This document shows, piece by piece, positions 11,664 to 23,553 of a DNA stretch of 64,000 nt. A program made the translations under genes and the position numbers. The notes beneath the pieces were generated by a model. That model had not been told where the DNA came from and ran no database searches. It was given only the letters and a program-made list of their open reading frames with translations. The stretch is from Nothopassalora personata (lineage: Eukaryota; Ascomycota; Dothideomycetes; Mycosphaerellales; Mycosphaerellaceae): the NCBI GenBank assembly GCA_033816765.1, contig CM066289.1, positions 4,551,073 through 4,615,072 of the forward strand, written 5' to 3'. Every line of letters begins with the position of its first letter. Position 1 is the stretch's first letter.

Positions 11664-12482
11664 TGTTAGGTTTAGTATAACCTAATAATATTACAAGTTA
11701 AGAAGATAAGCTTAATTAGTTTTATTCTCGGGCCGATAAGAAGTTAAGGGAGTTTAATAAAGCAGTAGTTGTCTTAGTCTTATAAAGACTTAAGAAATAG
11801 TATAGTAGAGGTTAGGTTACAGTATATTCTAAATAGTAATATTAAATAATAAGTTAAAAGCTTCGAAACTATAGGGGATTCTTAGCGTTCCTAAATATAA
11901 AAGAGATTCGTAGATCTTGGTAATTAGTCTAATTAGTCTAAGCATAAGCAGTCTAATTAGTCTAAGCATAAGTAGTCTAATTGCCTTAAGTCTAAGCGCT
12001 TAGGTAGGATTAGTTACGTATATCTTAGCCTATAGCTACGGAATCTATTATTCCGTAATACTATCCCCTTCTTAGCCTAGCTTCGTCCCGAAGCTTTATA
12101 AGCTACTCTTATATCCTATAGTAATAGCTAACTATATTATCTTCCTCCTATAAACGCTGTTAATGACTTACTCTAGATATAGGGTCCTCTAGTTTAGAAA
12201 TAGCTCTATATACGAATTATTAGAAGTCGCGATTGTCGGACGCGGTAGTAAAGTGTATCGTAGGCTCTCGTTCTAGGAAGTGTTCGGCTTATATCCGTAA
12301 AAGTTATAAGGACTACGATATACGTCTTTCTCGTCCGGAGTAGGAGCGCCTTCGCAATTCCCGCGATAAGCTTAAGTTAGAGCTAGAGAGGATCGAGGAG
12401 GAGGAGGTACGTCTAAAGATACGTAAAATCCGGCTCCGAAAGCAGTTACGGTTAGTCGAGCGTCGTACCGACGATACTATCG
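11664..12482 (-). mobile_element. Element I: LTR plus 3' stub of a B-family Gypsy element
   Basis: LTR 11664-12060 (TGTTAGG...CCGTAATA, 397 bp) closely matches the LTRs of B. It is followed by the polypurine tract, the AGCTTCG foldback (12079-12095) and the start of the antisense accessory ORF (12134-12482), which is cut mid-codon where the B LTR begins. The missing part does not reappear on the far side of B (45,887), so this is not a simple nested insertion. Deletion or ectopic recombination between family copies is more likely. Confidence 0.75.
12134..12482 (+). pseudogene. Antisense accessory ORF of element I (truncated)
   Basis: 116 codons from ATA (former ATG) followed by Leu-Ser-Ser-Ser-Tyr-Lys-Arg. 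It contains the Cys motif KCSAYIRKSYKDYDIRLS and the charged helix (LELERIEEEEVRLKIRKIRLRK), parallel to the first two thirds of the complete copies in B (12936-13490) and C (55659-56213). Truncated at the B junction; also carries RIP stops. Confidence 0.6.
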
Positions 12483-12862
12483 TGTTAGGTTTAGTATAAC
12501 CTAATAATATTATAAGTTAAGAAGACAAGCTCAATTGGGTTTATTCTCGGGCCGATAGGAAGTCGAGGGAGAGTAATAAAGTAGTAGCTGTCTTGTCTTA
12601 TAAAGATTAAGTAGTAGTAAGGTAGAGGTTAGGTTATAGTATATTCTAAACAGTAATATTAAATAGTAAGTTAAACGCTTCGAAACTATAAGGGGTTCTT
12701 AGCGTTCCTAAATATAAAGGAGATTCGTAGATCTTGGTAATTAGTCTAATTATTCTAAGCATAAGTAGTCTAATCGCTCTAAGTCTAAGCGCTTAGGTAG
12801 GATAAGTTACGTGTTCGTCTTATCGTTATAATTCTAGGGTCTATAGGAATTATTCCGTAACA
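12483..12862 (-). repeat. Element B 3' LTR
   Basis: 380 bp, TGTTAGG...CCGTAACA. It is followed by the polypurine tract complement (12863-12875) and the AGCTTCG-TCC-CGAAGCT foldback at 12881-12897. Confidence 0.88.
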
Positions 12863-12935
12863 CTATCCCCTTCTTAGCCTAGCTTCGTCCCGAAGCTTCT
12901 TAAGCTATTATCATTTCTTATAGTAATAGTTAACT

Positions 12936-13490
12936 ATGTCTTCTTCCTCCTATAAACGCCGTTAACGACTTACTTAGGATACTAAAGTTTCTAGTATTAA
13001 AATAGCTCTATATACAAACTGTTAGAAGTCTCGATCCTCAGGCGTAGTAGTAAAGTATATCGTAGGTTCTCGGTCTAGAAAGTGTTTGGCCTATATTTAA
13101 AAAGGCTATAAGGATTACGATGTACGTCTTTCTCGTACGGAGTAGGAACGTCTTCGCGATTCGCGCGATAATCTTAAGCTAGAGCTTAAGAGGATTAAAG
13201 AGGAGGAGGTACGGCTAAAGATACGTAAGATCCGTCTTCGGAAACAGCTACGATTAGCTAAGTGTCGTACCGACGATACCGTCGCTAAGGACTTAGAGGA
13301 GCTCGAGGAGGAAGAGGCGCGCGAGGAGCTAGCATCTCTTAAGCGGGCGTCGGGGGTAGAGGTGTTGCCTTCGCTAGTTTCTTTCTCGGATATCCTAGAG
13401 ATGCCCGTAAATAACTAGGCGGCGCTTTCTAGAGCGGAGCCTTAGGGCGAGTCCCTAGGGGTAGAGACTTATTAGGGTATTTATTTATAA
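12936..13490 (+). pseudogene. Antisense accessory ORF of element B (dead)
   Basis: 184 codons. ATG at 12936 is intact (MSSSSYKRR) and the frame ends TAA at 13488-13490. In-frame stops fall where Gln or Trp would be. Features in order: Ser-rich start, Cys motif KCLAYI (probably C-x2-C followed by a Cys-like position), SRTE, then a long Glu/Lys/Arg helix (KLELKRIKEEEVRLKIRKIRLRKQLRL), EELEEEEAREELASLKR, and a final SFSDILEMP segment. The copy in C has exactly the same length (555 nt). Orientation is opposite to gag-pol. Function unknown; a zinc-binding coiled-coil protein is the most I can infer. Confidence 0.65.
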
Positions 13491-13514
13491 GTTATGTCCC
13501 TATTCTTATTAATC

Positions 13515-13587
13515 GGCTAGGTAGCTTAGTAGTAGAGCGTAAGCTATCTATACTCTTAAGGTCGTAGGTTCGATTCCTACCCTAGTC
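13515..13587 (+). tRNA. tRNA-like sequence in element B (probably not functional)
   Basis: 73 nt with a 7-bp acceptor stem GGCTAGG/CCTAGTC (one G-T), a D arm GCTT-loop-GAGC, and a perfect T arm GTAGG-TTCGATT-CCTAC that doubles as a canonical B box (GGTTCGATTCC). The A box region reads TAGCTTAGTAGTAG, which fits TAGCTCAGTGGTAG before RIP. The anticodon arm is abnormal: only TAAG/CTTA pairs, with an 11-nt loop, so an amino acid cannot be assigned. It lies 25 bp past the accessory ORF stop, and the same module sits at the same distance in element C. Confidence 0.5.
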
Positions 13588-13609
13588 GCTCGTCGGCCGA
13601 TAGATCGAT

Positions 13610-16600
13610 TATCGTTAGTTATATCGGCGGACCTATTTTTAGTATTATTGTATCTTTTACTAATAGTTTTGTAGGTTTTGTTTTAGTTCCTAGGTATTTT
13701 CTAATTCGTCGTATCCCTTCTACTTAATAAGGTATCCCTAACCTTTCTTATCTAGGATTTTTTCGACTTTAAATTCGTTTTCTACTTCTAGTTTAAAATA
13801 GAAGCTCTCCTAGTAGGGTGTTTCGGCGTCTACGGGTTCTAACTTAGAGATGTAGAAGACTAGGTGGATTTTTACGTCTAGTAGTAGTTATAGGCGGTAA
13901 TTAACTAGTCCTATAACTTTATCGATAAAAAATAGTCCGACCTTAACGTGATCTAGTTTCTTAGTTTATCTTCTTATTCTTAAGTTTTTTATAAGGAGAT
14001 AGACCTTATCCCCCTCCTTTAGTAGAGGTGCTATTTTTCTCGTGTCTTACCGTTACTAAGACAGTTTATATTATATATCTTTGATCGCCTTACGTGTTTC
14101 TTTATGCACTTCCTTAAGAGTATCCGTCGTTACGATTGCTCTTTCGGCTTATAGGTAAGATCTAGGTGTTCTAAATAGGTTAGGATCTTTACTAAAGTTC
14201 GTATAGAATAGTGTCGTTAAAGTTGTCTCCGATTTATAGTTATTTAGTGCAATCTACGCTATTAGTAGTAATAAAACCTAGTTGTCTTATACGTAGTTAA
14301 TGTAGTGTCGTAGGTATTACTTGAGTGTTTAATTTATCCTTTCGGTTTATCTATCTATCTCCGGATAATATGCTATTAATAGCTTATATTTAATTCCGAT
14401 CGTTCCTATAAGCGTCTTCTAGTAGTTTAATGTAAATAGCTTATCTCTATCCGTTATAAACGCTTAAGGGAATCCGTAGTATCGGATAAGTCTATCTAGT
14501 ACGAGGTATCCGAGCTACTCTATATTATATATCTCTAATATAGAAATAAAGTGTACGTATTTTATAAGTCTATTAACTATAACTAGTATTATATCGTATA
14601 GTTGTTTCGTAACTTAGTCTCTTAACGGTAGGAGTTTCGTAATAAAGTCTATTATAACTTCGTCCTATAGTCTCGTCGGTAGTATCCTAAACTGTAGGTA
14701 ACCGTATTTTATATGTCTCGTAGCCTTGTTTTATTAGTAGTATACGTATTGCTTAATGTAGCGTAACACCTTAAGTCTTATTTATAGGAATAAGAAACTG
14801 CGTTATATTAGGTCTATTGTCTTTAAAGTTCTAGGGTACCTATATGTTAGTCCGTCGTAATATTGTCGTATACATTCTTCTTCTCGATCCTTTAGTACCT
14901 AGTATTTTCCTTACGATATAGGGAATTGTTCGTCCTTATCGCCTAATATCCGTACGATGTTATTAAATTCTCTTATGTTAGCGCTAAGACTTCCGTCGGG
15001 GTTCGTCTTTAGTACTTTATATTACACTAGTTCTTTTCCTTCTATATAGTCGCTTCTTTAGCTTAGTGCGTCGGCGTAGCTATTCTCTCGTCCTAGAGTA
15101 TATTTAATTTCGAACTTATACTGTCCTAGTAGCTCCAACTAGCGGGCTTACCTTCGGGTAAGTTCTTTCGTCGTTGTAAAGTACGTAAGATTCTTATAGT
15201 TAGAAAGAATCGTTAACTTCGGTAGGCCCTCAATATATACTCTCTAATGTTATATAGTAGTAACAATAGCTAGAAACTCTTTATTATAGATGTCGTAGTT
15301 CTGTTCCGCTATAGTTATTTTCCGGGAGTAATAGGCTACTAGGTGTCTCTACCTATCGTATATCTATGTTAGACACGCGCCTATTACTATATTAGACGTA
15401 TCGGTCTCGATGTAGACTTCCTTACTACTATCGAATAGTCGAAGCGTAGGGGCTAAAGCGTATTGTTCCTTAAGTTTCTTAAATGCTTTAATCTGTTTCT
15501 TTCCCTATTTCTAGGTAACGTCTTTTCTCGTAAGCATCGTTATTAGCGCTACTATTTTTACGTAGTCCTTAATGAATTTCCGGTTATAGTTTACTAGTCT
15601 AAGGAATGATTATACGTCCTTAACTGTTGTTGGTTCTAGCTATTCTCTAATTAACTATATCTTCGTAGGGTCGATCGTTATTCCTATAGTACTAATAATA
15701 AAGCCTAAGAATTTAACCTTTTTCTTATAGAATTCGCATTTCTCTAGTGCCGTCTTAAATCCTAAACGCGTAAGTCGTTTAAATACGTCCTAGACTTACT
15801 TTATATAATTCTAAAGGGATCCTTTCGTATAGACTAATATGTCGTCTATATAAGCAATAACGTATACGTCGAGTAGGTCTCTAAGTATTTCGTTAATAAG
15901 GTCCTAATAGGATGCGGGTACGTTAGTTAGTCTTATTAGTATAACTAAGAATTCGTAAAGTCCGTATCTTATTCTAAAAGCGGTTTTCTATTCTTCTCCT
16001 TCCGCTATTCGTATAGCGTAGAAGGCATCTCGTAGGTTAATCTTCGTGTACTAGTCTAATCCGGTTAATCTATCTTATACTTCTTCGATATTAGGTAGCG
16101 GGTATCGGTTCTTAATCGTAATCTCGTTTAACTTCCTATAGTCTTATACGAGTCGTAACTTCCCGTTTACTTTTAGAACGAACATATAAAGAGTTCCTAT
16201 ACTTAAGGTAGATCTTCTTATCTATCCTTTAGCTAGCTTCTCCTTTAGCTATTCTCGTAGGGTCTATAGCTCTTTCTTAGACATTTAATATAGGGGTCCC
16301 TATAGAGGCTCTTTCCCTAGCTAAATGTTTATCTTATAATCCTATAGTTAGTACTTAGGTAAGGCATCCTTACCTCTTTCCTCTTTAAAGAGTCGCGACT
16401 ACTTACGATACTCCTTAGGAATACTTAACTCTAAGATGTTAGTATCCTTCGATAGTATATTACTTCTATCGCTACTAGTAACTTTATAACCCGGCGGCCC
16501 TACGCTAGTGTCTATCTTAGTCGAAGGTAGTTCTTCTATCCTTCTATTTAGCGTAAGCTATATCCTATTTAGCTATCTCTTTACCTTATCTACTAGCGAA

Positions 16601-16703
16601 CGCTACCGCTACGTAGGCTAAATGTCGATAACATAGTCGCATTCCCTAAATGTAAGTACTCCTCTTCTCTAGTCGATTACTAGGTTATACTTTCTTAACT
16701 AAG
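13610..16703 (-). pseudogene. Element B pol, 3' part (RT to integrase, degraded)
   Basis: Minus-strand sequence parallel to A 3210-6600 and C 56330-59430. The RT region around 16,130-16,200 reads toward the FVLK-NGKL type motif. RNase H and integrase follow toward 13,610. Numerous TAG/TAA occur at former Gln/Trp. The segment ends exactly at the D insertion (target duplication CTAAG, 16699-16703). Confidence 0.75.
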
Positions 16704-16887
16704 TGTTACGGTTTACCTTTATATAGACGCACTTCGGTGTTACGTGACCTCGCGCACTAGCGCGCCCGGACCCTATCCGGATCTTTATCTCGTACTCGCG
16801 ACCCTAGTTACTCTTCTCTTCTTCGTAGAACTTATTCGATACTAAGGTGTTTATACGTTTACGCCCTATCTCTCCTTATCCGTATTA
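16704..16887 (+). repeat. Element D 5' LTR
   Basis: 184 bp, TGTTACGG...TCCGTATTA, the same length as 23370-23553. The 3' CA end is now TA. Confidence 0.9.
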
Positions 16888-16898
16888 TTAAGTTCTAC
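16825..16898 (+). promoter_or_regulatory. Self-priming pair of element D
   Basis: GTAGAACTT (16825-16833) in the LTR is exactly complementary to AAGTTCTAC (16890-16898), which starts 2 nt after the LTR end. If transcription starts at 16825, the R-U5 segment is 63 nt. Tf1/sushi-type elements prime reverse transcription from such a fold-back of the RNA 5' end. Confidence 0.7.
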
Positions 16899-16949
16899 TA
16901 CCCTTACATCGCCAAGCCGTACGATCTAGACTACGCGTATAGAAACGCG

Positions 16950-19020
16950 TACGACCGAAAACTCAAATATCGACTTTCGGACCCGACGAATTATCCTTTA
17001 TCCTAGGACTTAACCTACACCTATATACTAAGACATTCCTTAGGGAAGCGCGATAGCGATAGAACGGAACGCTTACCGCACGCTAGTAAGAGGTATAGGA
17101 CGAGTTAGAGTAGGACCCGGATTTTGACGATACCTAGGGTGTAGAACGACTTCGTAAGATAGCGGAAGAAACATAGTAGACTTAGGGTCGGGAGGACTAA
17201 GCTACTAAGTAAGAGCGTCGGCGTAAATTACGCGAGAAGTAGTAAGAGCTTCTACGTAAGGAGTACGAGCGACGATAGACTAAGGCCGAACTACGACTCG
17301 CGATTAGAGGCGAGGATACATTAGCTTAGGGCACTCGAGCGCGAAAGGAGGAACACCTCGGATACCGCTATACGATACTAATTAACGTCCGTAGGACGGG
17401 TAAAGAGGTAGAATACGTATAGCGATACCTACCTACCGAATTTTAAGTTAAGACGTATAAGGACCTCGCGAAGGCGGTAGCTAAGAACCCGAAGGGTTAG
17501 TTAGACGTATTAGACGAACACCGTATCGCGTATCTTTTACTTAAGAGAAACGACGACACTATACGTTAGTAAAAGACCCGACTTAAGGTAGATATAACCC
17601 GTCTATAGGGCGAATTAGCATAAGTATAAGAGACTCTAAATAAGCTTAGAGATAATAAGGACCTTACTAAAGAGGTAGCCCGATTAAAGAACCTAGGGAA
17701 CACCGTAGTAACTAAGATTCGAGACTTACGATTACGTAATACGGACCTAATAGGTAAACTCGAAGAGGCTATAGAGGAAGTAACTCGATAGGAAGAACTT
17801 AGAGAGCTCGCCGCCGCGAAGATTATAAGCCTTTAAGAGTAAGTTAAGGGGCTATAGGCGGAGCTAGCGACATAAGTTAAGGAGGTTACACTACCTCCGG
17901 CGCGTTAGAGGTCGGTACTCGAGAAGCTCCTCTACCTAAGTAAGGATAAGGGCGAGGACTTAGGTATTGAACTTCTAAAGCGTATTACGCCTAAGCCTAA
18001 GAAGAGCGTAACTACAATAGATACTAAGAGCGTAGTATCGGCTCCTACTACTACAGCCCGTTATAATAGCGGTACTCGTAACCCTATCAACTTAAAGAAG
18101 ATTCCTACGTTCTCCGCGAATACCCCTAGCTATAAGGACGAGCTAGGTTTTTAAGAATGGAAGGAGAAGGTAGAGGGATATATAAACATAGAGGAGATAT
18201 GCGGCCGTATACTATTAACCTACCTCGTTATGTTTAGTTCCTTTATAATTAGGAATGCTAACGTACGGTTACGCCTAGTTAAGAGAAAAGCGATAACGAC
18301 TACCTAGTAAGAGCTAATAGCTATGCTTATAGACTCCTATAGAGAACACTACGAACTAAAGAAGTACCGTAAGGCCTACTAGTCCTATTACTAGAATAAT
18401 CGAACTTTCGACGAATTTAGTATAGACTTCCTAGAACACGGCATATATTTAAATAAGACCGATAAGGAACTCTACGAGGATATAGTAGATAAGCTTAACT
18501 ATTCCCTAAAGATAGCACTTACGTATTATAGTAAGGAGTTTACGGACCTCTCCGAGATATAGCGCTTTCTTCGGGATACCGAACTCCGCCTAGGTAACAT
18601 CGGCGGTAGACCCGGTAGGAATAATAATCGTAGTAACGGTAGTAGCGGCGGCAATAGTAATAATAGTCGTCGAGGTAGAGGTAAGGGCAAGCCTAAGCAC
18701 GTCTTTTATAATAAGAAGATCCGTAAGGAATACGACCTCGAGGCCGCTAAGAAAGACGGTCTTACCTTCCGTAGCCTTACTAAGGAGGATATTTCGAAGC
18801 CTAAGGAAGAAGCCTTCTACTTCGTATATAAGGGCATAGATTATAAGGGATCTTAGTCGCCTAAATGCCTATTTAAGAAGTACCTTAAGAAGGCTACCGA
18901 ACCGAGCGGCACTAACACTACTATTAAGAACTTATCGATGTAGGCCACTAATAACCTAATCGAGCTCGAGGCTAGCCTTTAGGGGAAAGCCTAGGCCCTA
19001 GTCGTGTACGTAACGACTAG
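16950..19020 (+). pseudogene. Element D gag (RIP-degraded)
   Basis: Plus-strand reading with stops at lost Gln/Trp. An N-terminal acidic/basic region is followed by a long coiled coil of Leu/Glu/Lys heptads around 17,560-17,940 (VARLKNLGNTVVTKIRDLRL is one stretch). A Thr/Ser/Pro linker comes next, then a gag core starting near 18,100 (KKIPTFSANTPSY, EWKEKVEGYI) and an Arg/Gly/Asn-rich basic tail around 18,600-18,690. A weak remnant of a Cys-containing knuckle follows (PKCLFKKYLKK). Length and order resemble the 692-residue gag of J. Confidence 0.7.
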
Positions 19021-19099
19021 GAGCTAGTAATTGCGCCTAGTACTAACCTACCAAAGGTAGTACCGCTAACTATCCCCTTAGAGCCTCGGAAGCTTTAAG

Positions 19100-22000
19100 C
19101 GACAGTGCCTATAGTAGCGACTATAGCACCTCTCTTACATTACCGATATAGTAGTAAGCTAAACCTAGCTTAATAGGAGACTACCGTTAGTAACATCCCG
19201 GTACTACTAAACCTAGAAGTTACTCTATATACTATAAAGACGATAGACCTCCTACTACGGAGCTCGTACATCGTAGTAGTCGGCCTAGTAGCTAGCTACC
19301 TAGCTCGCATCTTACTAGATCTAGGAGCCGAGTTGTTATTCTACGACACAAAGTTTACTAAGGTAAACCTTTTACGTATAAGACTACCGTAAGTATAGAA
19401 GATTAGTCTAGGCGCGAACCTAGGAGCTTTAGGGTAAGCTACTAAGTGTGTTAAAACATAGCTTAACCTAAACGGGTATGTCGAAGACATTAATTACTTC
19501 GTAACCGACCTCGAATACGACTTTATTCTCGGCCTACTATAGTTTGAGAAGCACTGCCCGGTGCCTAATTAGCGATCGAGCCTATTCACCTTTACCGAAA
19601 AGTATTACGTAGACTACTACTCTCTATGTCCAACATCCGTAACTTGCGAGACTAAGGTAAAAATATAATATAATGTACCGCATCTCTAGGCTACACCGCC
19701 GCTAATCTAAGTCTTAAGCATAACTATCGGCGAAGCATATAAAGAGGACCTTAATAAAGGATACCTAGTCTAGGAAATAGGCACTCTTAATCTAGACGAA
19801 CCTAAACCTAGCGTAGACGAGGTTATTTACGACATCGGCATTCGTCTTAGCGCTATATTAGCCGAGGATAAGGCTATATACATAAATAAGAAGTAGGCTA
19901 CTATACGAGAAGTAGAATAGGCCCTACTAGACTAGCTAAAGGACCTAAAGTACGGGTTCGACCTAACCGTTACCGAAGGGCTTCCTCCTTATCGACCGGA
20001 TTTAGATCTAGCGATTAAATTCGTTAAAGGTACTAAGCTACCCTTTAAGCGGCCCTACTCGATGTCTAAACCGGAATTGGACGTAACTAAGGCCTATGTT
20101 AATAAGGAGGAATCGGTAGGTAAGATATGCCGGTCTACCTTACCGATAGCTAGCCTAATTATTATCGTTAAGAAACTAGGAGGTAGATTACGAGTATACG
20201 TAGATTATAGGGCTATAAACGCTATTACTATTAAGAATAGATACCCGATCCCGTAAGTTCGCAAGACGCTAGTACGTATAAGCGGTACGTAGTAGTTTAC
20301 TACGCTAGACATTATCGTAGCATTTAATAAGTTACGTATCCGCGAAGGTAACGAGTAGAAGACCGCATTCACTACGCGATATAGCACCTACGAGTAGCTC
20401 GTAGTCCCCTTTAGCCTCTATAATGCACTAAGCGCATTCTAAGCCTACATTAATAAGGCCCTATATAGGTACCTAGACAACTTCGTGTCTACCTACCTTA
20501 ATAACTATATCGTATTTACGCATAGCTCTTTCGAGGAGTACGTAAAGCACGTCCGTATTATTATTTAATGCCTTATTAACGCGAGGCTCCCGATTAATGT
20601 CTATAAGTGCCGCTTCTTCTAGAAAGCAGTTAAGTTCTTAGGACTAATTATTACCGATAAAGGCATCTAAATAGACGAGGCTAAAGTATAGACTATTATA
20701 GATTAGGCTATACCGTAGAGCCTAAAGGACGTACTATCCTTCCTAGGCCTAGCGAACTTTTATAGGAGGTTCGTCGATAACTTCTCCGGTATCGTTATAC
20801 TATTAATAGATCTTACCCGCGGTAATACCCTTAAGAATAGGGCGCCGTTCATATAGACTATAGAATGCTAGGAGGCCTTCGATACGCTAAAGGCTACATT
20901 CTATAAGAGGCCGGTTCTTACGCATTTCGACATTACTAAGCCTTACGTCGTAGAGACGGACTCCTTAGATAGATGCACCGCTAGTATACTTTTATAGATT
21001 AGAGACGATAGCGAACTGCACCCTATCGCTTTCTATTCTACTAAGATAAACCCTATAGAATACAATTATAAGATATATAATAAGGAGCTTATAGCTATTA
21101 TCCGCGCTTTTAAGGAATAGCGCCTAGAGCTAATAAGCGCTCTATCTAAGGTGCTTATAGACTATAAGGGCTTGGAATAGTTTATAACTACTAAGTAGCT
21201 TACTAGACGATAAGCCCGTTAGAGTAAATTCCTCTCTAGCTTCGATTTCTAGATTAAGTACCGACCGGGTAGGTTAGGAACTAAACCGGATAGTCTTACC
21301 CGGCGTCGCTAGGACATAGACGACGAAGATAATATAAAGTATAGGTAATAAGTAGTACTAAAGCCGCGTAATCTCCTACTAGAAGTAAGGGAACGCCTAA
21401 AACTCTTAGTAATAACTACGTAGCGCATAGCCGTAGATTAGTACCGACTAGCCCTATACGTACTAGAAGCGAATAAGGCATCTATCGAAGAACTAATCGA
21501 AGAAGCCTACGCGAAAGACGAGTTAGCGACCGGCATTAAAAGGGCTATCTCTAAGAAAGCTCGTATACTACCCTAGAACCTAGAGGGTTCTAGTTATATC
21601 TTACTAAGCGACTATAAGCTCGAGGGTAACCTAATTAAGATCTAAGGCCGCACATACGTTCCTTACGACATGCGACCTAAGCTTATAGTAAGAAGCTATA
21701 ACGCTCCCCTTACTAGCTATCTAGGTCGCGAGAAGACCGTAGACATCCTAACGCGTACGTACTACTAGCCCGGGCTCGCTATAGACATTGCTAAGTACGT
21801 AAAGAACTGCTAGGTCTACACGCGATCGAAATCGTTTTACGATATATACTAAGGACCCCTTAGGTAGCTACCGGTACTAACCGGAGCCTATAAGGAGGTC
21901 GTACTAGATTATATTATTAAGTTACCTAAAAGCTATAGTATCGAGGGCGTAAAGTACATAGTAGCGCTCACCCTTATATATAGACTTATAAAACGTAAGT

Positions 22001-23109
22001 ACCTTATACTAGTCGTGGACTTAACACCCGAGGTAGCTATAGATACCGTAATCCGGTATATTATTAAAGACTAAGGGCTATTTAGCTACGTAGTGTCGGA
22101 TAGAGGAAGCTAATAGATAGGTTAATTCTAGAAGTGCCTAATAGTACGGCTAGGTGTAAGAAGTAAGCTCTTAACCGCCTTCTACCTATAGATAGACGGG
22201 TAGTCTAAACGCACGAACTAATCTATAGAGCAATACCTTCGGGCATACGTTAACTACACTTAAGACGACTAGGTCTAGTAGCTACCGATTACTAAGTTCG
22301 CCCTAAATAACTAGAAGAGCGCCACTATAGGTATCTCTCCCTTCTTCGCGACCTTAGGCCGTAACCTACGAATAGAAGTGTCGCCTTAGGCTAGTAGGCC
22401 TACTACTAAGCTTCTAAAAGTATAGGCCTTCTCGGTAAAGTACGTAGAAGATTTTACGACTTTTATAGAGCGAGTTAACGTACACTACATTACGTAGCTT
22501 AACTATACCTAAGTACGTAATATAGACATCGCCGTAGGTAGACGTAGGCTAGCGCTACGATACGAGATTAGAGATAAGGTTTAGCTAGATACCCGAAACA
22601 TCCGTACGCGTAGGCCCTATAAGAAACTTAACTATAAGAACGTAGGACCTTTTACTATTACGCGCCGTATTAATACTAATGTATACGAACTCGACTTATA
22701 AGAAAGTATACATATCTACCCGCGATTCTATACTAGCCTACTACGCCTAGTAAACGACGACCCGTTCCTAAATTAGAGCTAAGGGCAACCGATTATCGAG
22801 GCGGATAGCGAAGAGGAGTCCGACGAATACGGTATCGCCGAGATCGTAGATAGTAGATGGACTAGTAAAGCTAAGAAGCACGTAAAGTACACCGTCCGTT
22901 AGGAAGGTAGTGCTATTATAGAGGTGCCTTATAGTAAATTAAAAGGTAGTACCGAGGAAGCGATAGTAGACTATTATTATAAGAACCTGTTAGCGGCCGG
23001 TCCACTACCTAGATAGCGTAAGCCTAATAGTTAGATACTAGACGACCTAGACATTGTCGCCGATAGTAAGCCCTATAATGTACCGGCGAGACGATATAAC
23101 TTAAGGTAA
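19100..23109 (+). pseudogene. Element D pol with chromodomain (RIP-degraded)
   Basis: Protease: RILLDLGAE at about 19,306-19,332 (Asp-Ser/Thr-Gly changed to DLG) and DLEYDFILGLL. RT: VKKLGGRLRVYVDYRAINAI and KNRYPIP (20,062-20,256), then YLNNYI at the YxDD site. RNase [20 protein letters not shown] near 21,060. Integrase follows around 21,650-22,350. A chromodomain-like segment (GIAEIVDSRW, KHVKYTVR) is at about 22,830-22,900. The frame closes with TAA at 23,107-23,109. Protease lies in the -1 frame relative to the gag end. Confidence 0.8.
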
Positions 23110-23357
23110 CCTACGGGTTAATATATAGTTAACGGAATAAGGCATACTACGGTGTAATACATGTCCCTAACCTAAGACTTACTACGGTAAGATATATAGT
23201 CTATCCGAAGCCTAGGTAAGCTACTACTACCTAATCGCGTAGGGTCTTCCTCGTACTCGACTTTATACATACACGATTAGATTTAGCGTTAGATAGATAT
23301 ACCCTATAGCGATTAATTTAGTTTAATTCACGCGTACGAGGGCGTACGGCGGTTTAA

Positions 23358-23553
23358 GAGGGGGGGTAGTGTTACGGTTCACCTTTATATAGACGTACTT
23401 CGGTATTACGTAACCTCGCGTACTAGCGCGCCCGGACCCTATCCGGATCTTTATCTCGCACTCGCGACCCTAGTTACTCTTCTCTTCTTCGTAGAACTTA
23501 TTCGATACTAAGGTGTTTACACGTTTACGCCCTGTCTCTCCTTATCCGTGTTA
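23358..23553 (+). repeat. Element D polypurine tract and 3' LTR
   Basis: AAGAGGGGGGGTAG precedes the LTR start TGTTACGG at 23370. The LTR ends at 23553, followed by CTAAG. Confidence 0.88.

Larger units (their letters stand above)
16704..23553 (+). mobile_element. Element D: RIP-dead Ty3/Gypsy chromovirus inserted in B pol
   Basis: 184-bp LTRs at 16704-16887 and 23370-23553, and target duplication CTAAG (16699-16703, 23554-23558). Plus-strand order: LTR, self-primer site, gag with coiled coil, protease, RT, RNase H, integrase, chromodomain, polypurine tract, LTR. The total is 6,850 bp, within the normal chromovirus range. The layout of its LTR, long coiled-coil gag and protease motifs (DLEYD-ILGL) resembles the unmutated element J, so D is probably an old relative of J. 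Confidence 0.92.

Noticed and set aside
13515..13587. Functional lysine tRNA gene (CTCTTAA loop)
   Set aside because: Placing CTT as anticodon leaves the anticodon stem unpaired, and the second copy in C has the same defect.
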